Shown piece after piece: positions 19,467-28,574 of a DNA stretch of 64,000 nt. Under the pieces are notes generated by a model, which worked only from the letters and a program-made list of their open reading frames with translations, was not told the origin of the DNA and made no database searches. The stretch's first letter is position 1, and each line of letters begins with the position of its first letter. The stretch is from Psychromicrobium silvestre (lineage in GTDB: Bacteria; Actinomycetota; Actinomycetes; Actinomycetales; Micrococcaceae): positions 1,550,001 through 1,614,000 of the forward strand of contig NZ_JACBYQ010000001.1 in NCBI RefSeq assembly GCF_013408295.1, given 5' to 3'. Both the position numbers and the translations under genes were made by a program.

Positions 19467-20392
19467 TTGGCGTCCTCCTCATCAGTCTCTTGGCTTGTCT
19501 CCTGAGCGGATTTGCCGCCGGCAGGAACGAAGCCAGCGGCTTCAGCATCCTCCACGGTGGCAAACCAGATCTCGGCAACGGTGTTGTCATACCACCGCGA
19601 GCCAGGAACGTGGTACTTCATGGAATCCTCGTTGCCCTTGATGTCAAAGCCCTTAGGGGCCTTCTTGGCATCGGCGAGAGGAGCACGCGAACCCGCGTAC
19701 TTCGGCGCGGCCTTGGTGGATTCCTTAGCTTCAACAGCCTCGGTCTCTTCCTCAACCTCTTCCACCGGAGCGCCAGCGCCGAAAGCATCGTTCGCGGCCT
19801 TGCCGGAAACGAAAGCCTCGTAGGCAGCGTTGGTGAACACGACGTCGTCGGAAACCAAGACATCGTAGGTGTTCAGCTGATCCGCGTAAAGTACGTGGAC
19901 TTCGGCCAGGTTGCGTACCGACAGAGCAGTAACGTCGTTGGCGCGTTCGATGACGACCAGCAGGTTCTTCCGCTCGCTCAGGCTACGCAGGGTAGCCAGA
20001 GCTTCCTTGGCGGACGGCTTGGTGCCGGCAACCAACTCGGAAACCACGTGGATGCGGCCGTTGCGTGCCCGGTCAGACAGAGCGCCGCGCAGAGCAGCTG
20101 CCTTCATCTTCTTGGGGGTGCGCTGGCTGTAATCGCGCGGGGTCGGGCCGTGCACGACGCCACCACCGGTCATGTGCGGGGCGCGGATGGAGCCCTGACG
20201 AGCCCGGCCGGTGCCCTTCTGCTTGAACGGCTTGCGGCCTGCACCGGAAACTTCGGCGCGGGTCTTGGTCTTGTGAGTACCCTGACGAGCCGCGGCGAGC
20301 TGCGCGACGACGACCTGGTGCAGCAAGGGCACGTTGGTCTGTACGTCGAAGATCTCAGCGGGCAGAGTAACTTTTACGGTTTTCGTAGCCAT
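19463..20392 (-). CDS. rplD: 50S ribosomal protein L4 with a C-terminal sunset-type domain
   Basis: 309 residues, about 100 more than typical. Residues 1-205 are L4: the tunnel loop [23 protein letters not shown], then [17 protein letters not shown]. After an acidic Glu-rich linker (about 208-225) comes a compact module with the pattern [19 protein letters not shown] then [16 protein letters not shown]. This KYHxPGSxxYxxT...EAEAxxAGF pattern is the sunset domain also found at the end of secreted nucleases. From memory, sunset-domain variants of L4 are known in Micrococcaceae; the role is unknown. It overlaps rplW by 4 nt. Confidence 0.95.
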   Translation of the reverse strand: MATKTVKVTLPAEIFDVQTNVPLLHQVVVAQLAAARQGTHKTKTRAEVSGAGRKPFKQKGTGRARQGSIRAPHMTGGGVVHGPTPRDYSQRTPKKMKAAALRGALSDRARNGRIHVVSELVAGTKPSAKEALATLRSLSERKNLLVVIERANDVTALSVRNLAEVHVLYADQLNTYDVLVSDDVVFTNAAYEAFVSGKAANDAFGAGAPVEEVEEETEAVEAKESTKAAPKYAGSRAPLADAKKAPKGFDIKGNEDSMKYHVPGSRWYDNTVAEIWFATVEDAEAAGFVPAGGKSAQETSQETDEEDAK

Positions 20393-20396
20393 GGTC

Positions 20397-21047
20397 TTAG
20401 GCTCCCTTCACGGCGCTGCGCACGAGCACAACCTGGCCGCGGGCACCGGGGACGGCACCCTTGATGAGCAGCAGCGACTTCTCAGCGTCGATAGCGTGGA
20501 CAGTGAGGTTCATGGTGGTGTGACGCACCGCGCCCATCCGGCCAGCCATCCGAACGCCCTTGAAAACACGGCTCGGGGTGGACGCGCCACCGATGGAGCC
20601 GGGCTTACGGTGGTTCTTGTGAGCACCGTGCGAGGCGCCAACACCATGGAAGCCGTGACGCTTCATCACACCGGCGAAGCCCTTACCCTTGGAGGTTCCA
20701 ACGACGTCGACCTTCTGGCCGGCTTCGAAGATCTCCACGGAGAGCTCCTGGCCCAGGGTGTAGGACTCAGCATCAGCGGTACGTAGCTCAACGACGTGAC
20801 GGCGCGGGGTGACCCCAGCCTTCTCGAAGTGGCCAGCAAGCGGCTTGGTCACCTTGCGCGGATCGATCTGGCCGTAGCCGATCTGAACGGCGGTGTAGCC
20901 ATCCTTTGCGGCGTCACGCAACTGGGTGACGACGTTGGAATCGGCCTGGACGACGGTAACTGGAATGAGCTTGTTGTTCTCATCCCAGACCTGGGTCATG
21001 CCGAGCTTCGTGCCCAGGATTCCCTTTACATTACGGATCACGGTCAT
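20397..21047 (-). CDS. rplC: 50S ribosomal protein L3
   Basis: 216 residues. [17 protein letters not shown] and the central [19 protein letters not shown], with the extension reaching the peptidyl-transferase centre, are intact. It follows rpsJ by 19 bp and precedes rplD by 4 bp. Confidence 0.98.
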   Translation of the reverse strand: MTVIRNVKGILGTKLGMTQVWDENNKLIPVTVVQADSNVVTQLRDAAKDGYTAVQIGYGQIDPRKVTKPLAGHFEKAGVTPRRHVVELRTADAESYTLGQELSVEIFEAGQKVDVVGTSKGKGFAGVMKRHGFHGVGASHGAHKNHRKPGSIGGASTPSRVFKGVRMAGRMGAVRHTTMNLTVHAIDAEKSLLLIKGAVPGARGQVVLVRSAVKGA

Positions 21048-21066
21048 AGTTTTCTCAGCACCTCCC

Positions 21067-21375
21067 TTAAAGTTTGATTTCGATGTTCACATCGGCAGGC
21101 AGGTCGAGGCGCATAAGCGAGTCAACAGCCTTCGGTGTGGGGTCAATGATGTCAATCAGACGCTTGTGCGTGCGCATTTCAAAGTGCTCGCGGCTGTCCT
21201 TGTACTTGTGCGGCGAACGGATGACGCAATAAACGTTCTTCTCCGTCGGCAGCGGCACGGGGCCGACTACCGTTGCGCCAGCGCGTGTGACCGTCTCAAC
21301 GATCTTCCGGGCTGAAACGTCAATGACCTCGTGGTCATACGACTTCAGCCGGATGCGGATTTTTTGTCCCGCCAT
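21067..21375 (-). CDS. rpsJ: 30S ribosomal protein S10, first gene of the S10 operon
   Basis: 102 residues. [38 protein letters not shown] and [12 protein letters not shown] identify S10, also the NusE partner in antitermination. It heads eleven S10-operon genes, rpsJ to rpsQ, in standard order. An upstream promoter and a leader of roughly 270 nt are plausible. Confidence 0.98.
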
Positions 21376-21763
21376 GGCTTAGGCTCTCTTCCTGGCTTGC
21401 TCTATGCTGCTCTGTTGACTTACTTGCACTGCTTATCTGTAGTGCTATTCCGCATGTACTGAATCCGGAGCATTACCGGGTTCCTCAATACATCGGAGCA
21501 CCGACCCCCGCGCTCGGGCGTGTCGCGTAATTCACGCAGACTCGACCTTGCAACAAAAGTTGGTGGGTTATGTTTGGACCTCAACCTGGACCCTCACACC
21601 CGGCATTATCCGGACGGGGACGCGAAGAAGCGCTTGAACAACTTGTCTAGTATGCCGGATTTCCCAGGAAATTGCCAACTGGGCTGCCGCCCAAGGGCCT
21701 CGCGCGACAGGAGGTCCGTTTACATTGCTCGCGGTAGCTGGCCAAGGTGCGAGGCTTCGGAGG
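21376..21763 (-). promoter_or_regulatory. S10 operon leader and promoter
   Basis: These 388 bp hold no gene I can support. On the minus strand, a -35-like TTGGCA (21673-21678) and a -10-like CATACT (21649-21654) are 18 bp apart, giving a leader of about 270 nt. The leader may carry regulatory structure, but I could not establish a fold. Confidence 0.45.
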
Positions 21764-21889
21764 CTACTCGCCTTTCTGGGAGCGGCGAATTCGCTTGTAC
21801 CTATCGATCTCCCGGCTAAAGGTCTTACGCAAGGTGAACCCCACCCCGACCAAAACAACCACCACAATTAGAAAAATCAGCCAACCCAT
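21764..21889 (-). CDS. Small single-pass membrane protein, 41 residues
   Basis: ATG at 21889-21887 is preceded by GGAG at good spacing, and the frame runs to TAG. It encodes one hydrophobic helix (WLIFLIVVVVLVGVGFTL, residues 3-20) followed by a strongly basic, charged tail (RKTFSREIDRYKRIRRSQKGE is split as RKTFSREIDRY and KRIRRSQKGE). The polarity suggests an N-out, C-in or tail-inside membrane peptide. It is alone between tuf and rpsJ. I do not recognise a family. The Shine-Dalgarno site and the clean hydrophobic/basic split favour a real gene. Confidence 0.6.
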   Translation of the reverse strand: MGWLIFLIVVVVLVGVGFTLRKTFSREIDRYKRIRRSQKGE

Positions 21890-21970
21890 TGCACACTCCA
21901 TATCGCCGCATATCGTCCCAATCCGTTCTGACACACTATCAGCGCTGTAACTACTTCAGCCCTGGCGGCA

Positions 21971-22096
21971 ATCGCCGTCCTGCCTGCGCCGCCGTCGTCC
22001 CTTCCCCCTGGCCGCCGTCGCCGTCGCCTCGTCCCCCTTGCCGCCGTCGCTCACACCGCCGTCATCCCGCCGTCGCGTCGTCCCGGCACTCACCCA
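21971..22096. repeat. Low-complexity CCGCCGTCG-rich tract
   Basis: The stretch repeatedly uses the 7-9-mer CCGCCGTCG with short pyrimidine spacers (at least seven occurrences). It encodes nothing convincing. It lies within the 599-bp non-coding region 21890-22488, next to the family B and A repeats. Confidence 0.6.
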
Positions 22097-22108
22097 CCTC
22101 GCCGCCGT

Positions 22109-22183
22109 CGGGATAGCTTACTGACTTGGCGATAGCTCACTGTCGCGTCAACGGGCTATCCCGAGGTCAATGGACTATCGCGA
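22109..22183. repeat. Palindromic dispersed repeat, family B copy 2
   Basis: CGGGATAGCTTACTGAC and GCGATAGCTCACTG are direct copies, followed by inverted ACGGGCTATCCCGA and CAATGGACTATCGCGA. The arrangement matches 2456-2533 (two units, spacer containing CGTCA, two inverted units). It lies in the tuf-rpsJ gap. Confidence 0.75.
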
Positions 22184-22287
22184 GACAGCGGTCGCAAGTT
22201 CAAGGACACCGTTTCCCCTAACCGCGCCCGATCCCTACTCCCCCGCCCTACTCCCCACTCGATCCTTTCAAACTCCCGGTCCGCAGC

Positions 22288-22346
22288 GTTGAGTGTGGAG
22301 ATCAACAGGTTCTGAGGGCCGAGAAGGTGCAGATCTCCACACTCGA
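22288..22346. repeat. Palindromic dispersed repeat, family A copy 1
   Basis: The arms GTTGAGTGTGGAGAT and ATCTCCACACTCGAC surround a roughly 30-nt centre. The right half matches the copies at 50901-50957 and 57797-57853 (GTGCAGATCTCCACACTCG). The left half diverges after GAGATC. It lies about 140 bp downstream of tuf. Confidence 0.75.
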
Positions 22347-22438
22347 CGGCGGAGGGGGCCACCAGAAACAGGAAGCAACGGGAACGGAACAACGCGAGTG
22401 AAACGGGACGAACGGAAAAGAGCGCGAAAACAAAACAA

Positions 22439-22473
22439 GAAGGGCCCGATTCGCTCAGCGAATCGGGCCCTTC
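22439..22473 (-). terminator. Intrinsic terminator of tuf
   Basis: GAAGGGCCCGATTCGCT and its complement AGCGAATCGGGCCCTTC form a 16-17-bp perfect stem with a minimal loop, 15 bp beyond the tuf stop. The minus-strand flank is TCTTGTTTT and the plus-strand flank is TTTT, so it could act in both directions. Confidence 0.85.
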
Positions 22474-22488
22474 TTTTAGAACAGGGTG

Positions 22489-23679
22489 TTACTTGATGAT
22501 CTTGGTAACACGGCCCGAACCAACGGTGCGGCCGCCTTCGCGGATAGCGAAGCCGAGGCCTTCTTCCATGGCGATGGGCTGGATCAGCGCCACAGTCATT
22601 TCAGTGTTGTCGCCAGGCATAACCATCTCGGTGCCTTCCGGCAACGTGATGACGCCGGTGACGTCGGTGGTGCGGAAGTAGAACTGCGGACGGTAGTTCG
22701 AGTAGAACGGGTTGTGACGGCCGCCTTCATCCTTGGACAGGATGTAAACGTTCGCCTCGAAGTCGGTGTGCGGGGTAATGGAACCCGGCTTCACAACAAC
22801 CTGGCCACGCTCAACGTCTTCACGCTTGATGCCTCGAAGCAGCAGACCACAGTTCTCGCCTGCCCAAGCCTCGTCGAGCTGCTTGTGGAACATCTCGATA
22901 CCAGTCACCGTGGTCTTCTGGACCGGGCGGATGCCAACGATCTCGACCTCGGAGTTGATGGCGAGGGTGCCACGCTCGGCGCGACCGGTCACCACGGTGC
23001 CACGACCGGTGATGGTGAAAACATCTTCGATCGGCATCAGGAACGGCTTGTCCTTATCGCGGATGGGGTCCGGAACGTTCTCGTCCACGGCATCCATCAA
23101 GTCCTCAACGGACTTGACCCACTGGGGATCGCCTTCCAGAGCCTTCAGGCCCGAAACGCGGATCACCGGCGCGTTGTCTCCATCGAATTCCTGCGAGCTC
23201 AAGAGCTCACGGACTTCCATTTCGACGAGGTCGAGGAGTTCCTCGTCCTCAACCATGTCGGACTTGTTCAGCGCGACCAACAGGTAGGGAACACCAACCT
23301 GGCGGGCGAGCAGAACGTGCTCACGGGTCTGAGCCATCGGGCCGTCAGTAGCGGCAACCACAAGGATCGCGCCATCCATCTGAGCAGCACCGGTGATCAT
23401 GTTCTTGATGTAGTCAGCGTGGCCCGGGGCGTCAACGTGTGCATAGTGACGCTTCTCGGTCTGATATTCAACGTGGGAGATGTTGATCGTGATACCGCGC
23501 TGCTTCTCCTCGGGAGCCGAGTCGATAGAAGCGAAATCACGCGCCTCGTTGAGTGTCGGGTACTTATCGTAAAGTACCTTGGAAATGGCAGCCGTCAACG
23601 TGGTCTTGCCATGGTCAACGTGACCGATGGTGCCGATGTTAACGTGCGGCTTAGTCCGCTCGAACTTTGCCTTCGCCAC
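22489..23679 (-). CDS. tuf: Translation elongation factor Tu
   Basis: 396 residues. All GTPase motifs are present: GHVDHGKT (about 19-26), DAPGH and [10 protein letters not shown]. Domain II/III motifs such as [17 protein letters not shown], and the C-terminal GRVTKII, are complete. EF-Tu delivers aminoacyl-tRNA to the ribosome. It is the last gene of the str cluster, 145 bp after fusA, where its own promoter is plausible. Confidence 0.99.
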   Translation of the reverse strand: MAKAKFERTKPHVNIGTIGHVDHGKTTLTAAISKVLYDKYPTLNEARDFASIDSAPEEKQRGITINISHVEYQTEKRHYAHVDAPGHADYIKNMITGAAQMDGAILVVAATDGPMAQTREHVLLARQVGVPYLLVALNKSDMVEDEELLDLVEMEVRELLSSQEFDGDNAPVIRVSGLKALEGDPQWVKSVEDLMDAVDENVPDPIRDKDKPFLMPIEDVFTITGRGTVVTGRAERGTLAINSEVEIVGIRPVQKTTVTGIEMFHKQLDEAWAGENCGLLLRGIKREDVERGQVVVKPGSITPHTDFEANVYILSKDEGGRHNPFYSNYRPQFYFRTTDVTGVITLPEGTEMVMPGDNTEMTVALIQPIAMEEGLGFAIREGGRTVGSGRVTKIIK

Positions 23680-23748
23680 AGGTTCCTCCTAGAACGTTTA
23701 TTCAGAAAACTTGCCATCAGGACGCTTTTCGTCACTGAAACCTTATCA

Positions 23749-23777
23749 AGTCTACTGGTGGTCTGTTATTTGTTGAA
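23749..23777 (-). promoter_or_regulatory. Candidate tuf promoter in the fusA-tuf spacer
   Basis: On the minus strand, TTCAAC (23772-23777) and TAGACT (23749-23754) are 17 bp apart, about 70 nt upstream of the tuf start. An internal tuf promoter would fit the high demand for EF-Tu. Based on consensus similarity only. Confidence 0.4.
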
Positions 23778-23824
23778 ATCTTGTTGAAATTACTTGCTTG
23801 GCACGGAGCCGATAAGCCTTAAGC

Positions 23825-25939
23825 TTATTCGCCACGAGCCTTCTGGATGATCTCGTCGGCTACTGCCTTCGGGACCTCGGCGTAGCTGTCGAACTGCATC
23901 GAGTACACTGCACGACCCTGGGTCTTAGACCGCAGATCGCCGATGTAACCGAACATTCCGGACAGCGGAACCAAGGCCCGGATGACCTTGACGCCTGTGG
24001 CATCTTCCATGGACTGCATCTGGCCACGACGTGCGTTGAGGTCACCGATAACATCGCCCATGTAATCCTCGGGCGTACGGACTTCAACTTCCATCATGGG
24101 TTCGAGCAGAACCGGATCAGCCTTCCGAGCGGCTTCCTTGAACGCCATACGACCGGCGATCTTGAAGGCCATTTCGGAGGAGTCGACGTCGTGGTAGGCG
24201 CCGTCAAGCAGCGTCGCCTTGATGCCGACAACGGGGTAGCCTGCGAGCACACCATCGGTGAGCGCATCCTGGATACCCGCATCAACGCTGGGGATGTATT
24301 CGCGAGGAACACGACCACCGGTGACCTTGTTATCGAACTCGTAGAGGGCACCTTCGGAGGTGTCCAAGGGTTCGATCGCAATCTGGATCTTAGCGAACTG
24401 GCCAGAACCACCAGTCTGCTTCTTGTGGGTGTAGTCGTGCTTTTCCACCTTGCGACGAATCGTCTCACGGTAGGCGACCTGCGGCTTGCCCACATTGGCT
24501 TCGACCCGGAATTCGCGACGCATGCGGTCCACCAGGATGTCCAGGTGGAGCTCGCCCATGCCGGCGATAATGGTCTGGCCAGTGTCCTCGTCGAGGTTGA
24601 CCCGGAAGGTCGGATCCTCGGCAGAGAGTTTCTGGATGGCGGTGGAGAGCTTCTCCTGGTCACCCTTGGTCTTCGGCTCAATAGCAACCGAGATAACGGG
24701 CTCCGGGAAGCTCATCGACTCGAGTACGATCGGCGAACCGATATCGGACAGGGTGTCACCGGTAGTGGTGTCCTTCAGGCCGATTGCCGCATAGATGTGA
24801 CCGGCGTGTGCGCCCTCGACCGGCATTTCCTTATTGGCGTGCATCTGGAAGAGCTTGCCAACGCGCTCCTTCTTACCCTTGGTCGAGTTGAGCACCTGGG
24901 TACCGGAAGTGATTTCACCGGAGTAAACCCGGATGAAGATCAACTGGCCGAAGAACGGGTGAGTCGCAACCTTGAACGCGAGAGCCGAGAAAGGCTCTTC
25001 GGTGCTCGGCTTACGAGTCAGCTCGGTCTCTTCGTTCCGCGGATCGTGGCCGATCATCGGAGGAACATCCAGAGGAGACGGCAGGAAGTCGATCACAGCG
25101 TCAAGCATCGGCTGAACGCCGCGGTTCTTGAAGGCCGAGCCACAGAACACCGGGTAGAGCTCGGAGTTGATGGTCATCTTGCGGATGCCAGCCTTGAGCT
25201 CGTCGATCGAGATCTCTTCGCCTTCGAGGTACTTCTCCATCAGCTCTTCGGAAGCCTCGGCAACGGTTTCCACCAGCTGCGCGCGGTATTCCTCGGCTTT
25301 GGCCTGAAGGTCAGCGGGGATCTCCTGAACCTCGTAGGCAGCACCCATGGTTACGTCGCCCTTGGCATCGCCAGGCCACACCAAAGCACGCATTTCGAGC
25401 AGGTCAACAACGCCCACAAAGTCGTTCTCGGCACCAATCGGCAGCTGCATAACGAGCGGCTTGGCGCCAAGACGACCGATGATGGTGTCTACGGTGAAGT
25501 AGAAATCAGCACCGAGCTTGTCCATCTTGTTCACGAAGCAGATACGCGGCACGTTGTACTTATCGGCTTGGCGCCAGACAGTCTCGGACTGCGGCTCCAC
25601 ACCTTCTTTGCCGTCGAAAACTGCAACGGCGCCGTCAAGCACGCGCAAGGACCGCTCCACCTCGACGGTGAAGTCAACGTGGCCCGGGGTGTCGATGATG
25701 TTGATCTGGTTCTTGTTCCAGAAACAGGTCACAGCAGCACTGGTAATGGTGATGCCGCGCTCTTTTTCCTGTTCCATCCAGTCGGTCGTCGAAGCACCGT
25801 CGTGGGTCTCGCCGATCTTGTGGTTCACACCCGTGTAGAACAGGATGCGTTCGGTAGTAGTGGTCTTACCAGCATCGATGTGCGCCATGATGCCGATATT
25901 GCGGACCTTGGTGAGGTCGGTCAGCACGTCCTGTGCCAC
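23825..25939 (-). CDS. fusA: Translation elongation factor G
   Basis: 704-residue translocase GTPase. [15 protein letters not shown] (P-loop), [21 protein letters not shown] and NKMDKLGAD are visible. Domains II-V follow in order, and YKTQ-type C-terminal motifs are replaced by the usual ...[21 protein letters not shown]. It follows rpsG after 212 bp that include a long hairpin. Confidence 0.99.
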   Translation of the reverse strand: MAQDVLTDLTKVRNIGIMAHIDAGKTTTTERILFYTGVNHKIGETHDGASTTDWMEQEKERGITITSAAVTCFWNKNQINIIDTPGHVDFTVEVERSLRVLDGAVAVFDGKEGVEPQSETVWRQADKYNVPRICFVNKMDKLGADFYFTVDTIIGRLGAKPLVMQLPIGAENDFVGVVDLLEMRALVWPGDAKGDVTMGAAYEVQEIPADLQAKAEEYRAQLVETVAEASEELMEKYLEGEEISIDELKAGIRKMTINSELYPVFCGSAFKNRGVQPMLDAVIDFLPSPLDVPPMIGHDPRNEETELTRKPSTEEPFSALAFKVATHPFFGQLIFIRVYSGEITSGTQVLNSTKGKKERVGKLFQMHANKEMPVEGAHAGHIYAAIGLKDTTTGDTLSDIGSPIVLESMSFPEPVISVAIEPKTKGDQEKLSTAIQKLSAEDPTFRVNLDEDTGQTIIAGMGELHLDILVDRMRREFRVEANVGKPQVAYRETIRRKVEKHDYTHKKQTGGSGQFAKIQIAIEPLDTSEGALYEFDNKVTGGRVPREYIPSVDAGIQDALTDGVLAGYPVVGIKATLLDGAYHDVDSSEMAFKIAGRMAFKEAARKADPVLLEPMMEVEVRTPEDYMGDVIGDLNARRGQMQSMEDATGVKVIRALVPLSGMFGYIGDLRSKTQGRAVYSMQFDSYAEVPKAVADEIIQKARGE

Positions 25940-26092
25940 AGTGTCTCCCTAGTTCAAGGTAGTAAGTAGTAATGCAAAGCAAGCTGACGACGGCGGTTCG
26001 GTCACCAACACGGTGCGGCCCGCCGTCGTCCTGTTCTAGCGTTCAGTCCCACCCGCTCAGTTCACTCACGCAAACTGCGGGAAGGGTGGGCC

Positions 26093-26149
26093 CCGATGCG
26101 CCGGGTTCCCTCAAATTGCGGAGCAATTCGAGGGAACCCGGCGCATCGG
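26093..26149 (-). terminator. 26-bp-stem hairpin between rpsG and fusA
   Basis: CCGATGCGCCGGGTTCCCTC, continued by AAATTG, pairs with CAATTCGAGGG and ACCCGGCGCATCGG over about 26 bp with one mismatch and a 5-nt loop. It starts 2 bp beyond the rpsG stop. There is no T-run on the minus strand, so it may be an RNA-processing or stability element rather than a full terminator, or it may separate rpsL-rpsG from fusA. Confidence 0.7.
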
Positions 26150-26151
26150 GA

Positions 26152-26622
26152 CTACCAGCGGTAGTGAGCGAAGGCCCGGTTGGCTTCTGCCATCTTGTGG
26201 GTATCTTCGCGGCGCTTCACAGCGGCACCGAGGCCGTTGGAGGCGTCCAGAATCTCGTTGCGCAAGCGCTCGGTCATGGTCTTCTCCCGGCGAGCCTTGG
26301 AGTAGCCAACCAACCAGCGCAGGGCGAGTGCGGTAGCACGGCCCGGCTTGACCTCAACCGGAACCTGGTAGGTAGCGCCACCAACACGGCGGGACTTGAC
26401 CTCAAGGCTCGGCTTGATGTTGTCCATGGCCTTCTTGAGCGCGGCAACCGGATCGCCACCGGTCTTCTCCTGGGCACCCTGGAGTGCACCGTAGACAATG
26501 CGCTCGGCAGTGGACTTCTTGCCGTCTACCAAGATCTTGTTGATCAGCTGGGTAACCAGCGGGGATCCGTAAACCGGATCGATGACGAGCGGCCGCTTGG
26601 GGGCCGGACCCTTGCGAGGCAT
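26152..26622 (-). CDS. rpsG: 30S ribosomal protein S7
   Basis: 156 residues, standard length. [20 protein letters not shown] and [21 protein letters not shown] identify S7, the primary assembly protein of the 30S head. It follows rpsL by 1 bp. Confidence 0.98.
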   Translation of the reverse strand: MPRKGPAPKRPLVIDPVYGSPLVTQLINKILVDGKKSTAERIVYGALQGAQEKTGGDPVAALKKAMDNIKPSLEVKSRRVGGATYQVPVEVKPGRATALALRWLVGYSKARREKTMTERLRNEILDASNGLGAAVKRREDTHKMAEANRAFAHYRW

Positions 26623-26623
26623 A

Positions 26624-26998
26624 TTACTTCTTCTCCATCTTCGCGCCGTACTTGCTACGGGCCTGCTTGCGGTTCTTTACACCTTGGGTGTCGAGAGCGC
26701 CACGGACGATCTTGTAACGCACACCGGGCAGATCCTTCACACGACCACCGCGCACCAGCACGATGGAGTGTTCCTGCAGGTTGTGGCCAACACCGGGGAT
26801 GTAAGCGGTCACTTCAATGCCACCGGTCAAACGCACACGGGCGACTTTACGCAGAGCCGAGTTCGGCTTCTTCGGGGTGGTGGTGTACACACGGGTACAG
26901 ACACCGCGGCGCATCGGGTTATTCTTCAGCGCGGGAGCCTTGGTCTTAGAGACCTTGGGCGAGCGGCCCTTCCGGACCAGCTGGTTGATCGTAGGCAC
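26624..26998 (-). CDS. rpsL: 30S ribosomal protein S12
   Basis: 124 residues. [31 protein letters not shown] and [20 protein letters not shown] are intact. The lysines usually changed in streptomycin resistance (in PKKPNS and GRVKDLPG) are wild type. It heads the rpsL-rpsG-fusA-tuf cluster. Confidence 0.98.
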   Translation of the reverse strand: MPTINQLVRKGRSPKVSKTKAPALKNNPMRRGVCTRVYTTTPKKPNSALRKVARVRLTGGIEVTAYIPGVGHNLQEHSIVLVRGGRVKDLPGVRYKIVRGALDTQGVKNRKQARSKYGAKMEKK

Positions 26999-27340
26999 TT
27001 ATTCTCCGTACATCTTGATTCTTGATTTCTGTCTGCTGTCGCGTAGCCACGGCAAATAACGGAGGTTTGGCCTCGATCATTCGTCCTGGGCATGCAAAAA
27101 TGTGGCATTCGTTGCACAAGGACCCTGCAACCCGGAACTGCGAGCCCCCAGAAATCAGACGCCGCTAATCCACTGCCACAAAAACAATTGTCACTAGCAT
27201 AGCAGAGCTCACTCGAACTTATCTAATACACAGCAAATATCCAGCTCGAGTACAGAATTCTTTCACCGTATCTTCACCTGGCGGCCGTAGTGTCCAGAAC
27301 GCAGCTACACTCCCCCAGTTGGCCTAGCAGGAGTCAATTC
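26999..27340. promoter_or_regulatory. Divergent intergenic region, rpsL and secreted nuclease
   Basis: These 342 bp separate two divergent genes and should hold both promoters. I see an AT-rich centre (about 27175-27260) with a TATGCT -10-like box on the minus strand, but no convincing -35. No gene or repeat is supported. Confidence 0.35.
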
Positions 27341-28570
27341 ATGTCCGTGGTCCGAAGCGCTACCCCGCAAGTTATCAAGCTACCTAACAAGCCATACGGC
27401 AAGTTATCCAGTCCGCTAGCTTTTCTTATTCTAGCCGCTCTTACCCTCCTCCAACTTGTAGTGACGACCCCCGCCCAAGCCGCTACCGGCTCCACGGTGG
27501 CCGCCGTGATCGCAAACCAAAACGGTAGTAGTCAAACGGTCAGTGGCTACATCGTCGGCCAACCAACCGCTACCAGCACGGTGGTGACCTCGGGATACCC
27601 CAGTGACTACGCTCTTGCATTGGCCGATGCGGCCACCGAGAGCAGCACCGCCAAGATGCTCTACGTACAGATCCCTAGTTCTTTTCGTGCCGGATTCGGC
27701 CTGAAGAGCAACCCCTCGCTCAAGGGCACTCGAATCACGGTGACCGGCACAGCGAGTGCCTACTTCTCGCATCCAGGGCTAATCAACGGAACCGCCTTTA
27801 GCAAAGACGGATCTAGCACCAACCCAACGGACCCAACGGATCCAACAAACCCGCCCACAAATAGCTCCGACTACGACAGCACCTACTACAAGAATGCCCT
27901 GGGAAAGACCGGCACCGCTCTACGCACGGCACTGCATAACATCATCACCCCCATGACCAAGCTGAGCTACGACGCCGTCTGGAATGGAATCCAAGACACC
28001 GATCAGGATCCAGCCAATCCGAATAATGTAATTGAGCTCTACACCGGCAACTCGGTACCCAAGAGCCAGCATGGCGGCGGAGTGGATGACTGGAATCGCG
28101 AGCATGTCTTTGCCAAATCGCATGGCGACTTCGGTACAGCCACCGGTCCGGGAACCGATCTGCACCACCTGCGTCCCACCGATGTCACGGTAAATTCGGC
28201 CCGCGGCAATAAGGACTTCGACAACGGCGGGCAGCCGGTCGCCGAGGCGCCCGGCAACCTCACCGACGCCGACTCCTGGGAGCCTCGGGACGCCGTCAAG
28301 GGTGATATTGCCCGGATGCTAATGTACATGGCCGTCCGCTACGAAGGCGACGACGGTTTCGCCAACTTGGAACTCAACGAGAGCACCAGCAACGGTTCGA
28401 ACCCCTTTATGGGCAAACTGTCGGTGCTTCTGAAGTGGAACGCCCAGGATCCCCCGGATGCCTTTGAGAAGAATCGCAACGAAGTGATCTTCAGCAAATG
28501 GCAGAAGAACCGTAACCCCTTCATCGACCATCCGGAATGGGCAACTTCCCTCTGGGGAGCCGCGGGCTGA
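27341..28570 (+). CDS. Secreted endonuclease I-type nuclease with N-terminal OB-like domain
   Basis: 409 residues from the ATG at 27341, chosen for the GGAG upstream and the placement of the signal peptide (LSSPLAFLILAALTLLQLVV, cleavage near AQAA). Residues about 50-165 look like the DUF6359/YhcR-type OB module (SGYIVGQPTATSTV). A Thr/Asn/Pro linker repeats TDPTDPTNPP. The C-terminal half is the EndA/endonuclease I fold with WNREHVFAKSHGDFG, TDLHHLRPTDVTVNSARGNK and DAVKGDIARMLMYMAVRY. It probably degrades extracellular nucleic acid for phosphate or nutrients. It converges on the next gene, 4 bp away. Confidence 0.9.
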   Translation: MSVVRSATPQVIKLPNKPYGKLSSPLAFLILAALTLLQLVVTTPAQAATGSTVAAVIANQNGSSQTVSGYIVGQPTATSTVVTSGYPSDYALALADAATESSTAKMLYVQIPSSFRAGFGLKSNPSLKGTRITVTGTASAYFSHPGLINGTAFSKDGSSTNPTDPTDPTNPPTNSSDYDSTYYKNALGKTGTALRTALHNIITPMTKLSYDAVWNGIQDTDQDPANPNNVIELYTGNSVPKSQHGGGVDDWNREHVFAKSHGDFGTATGPGTDLHHLRPTDVTVNSARGNKDFDNGGQPVAEAPGNLTDADSWEPRDAVKGDIARMLMYMAVRYEGDDGFANLELNESTSNGSNPFMGKLSVLLKWNAQDPPDAFEKNRNEVIFSKWQKNRNPFIDHPEWATSLWGAAG

Positions 28571-28574
28571 GCCC

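Noticed and set aside
22288-22346. Family A repeats as CRISPR or riboswitch
   Set aside because: Copies are dispersed kilobases apart without spacers, lie downstream of genes, and are simple palindromes.
24191-25969. A 592-codon plus-strand open frame across fusA, and a similar one across tuf (22486-23787)
   Set aside because: Antisense shadows of two strongly conserved genes; composition and residues are not protein-like.
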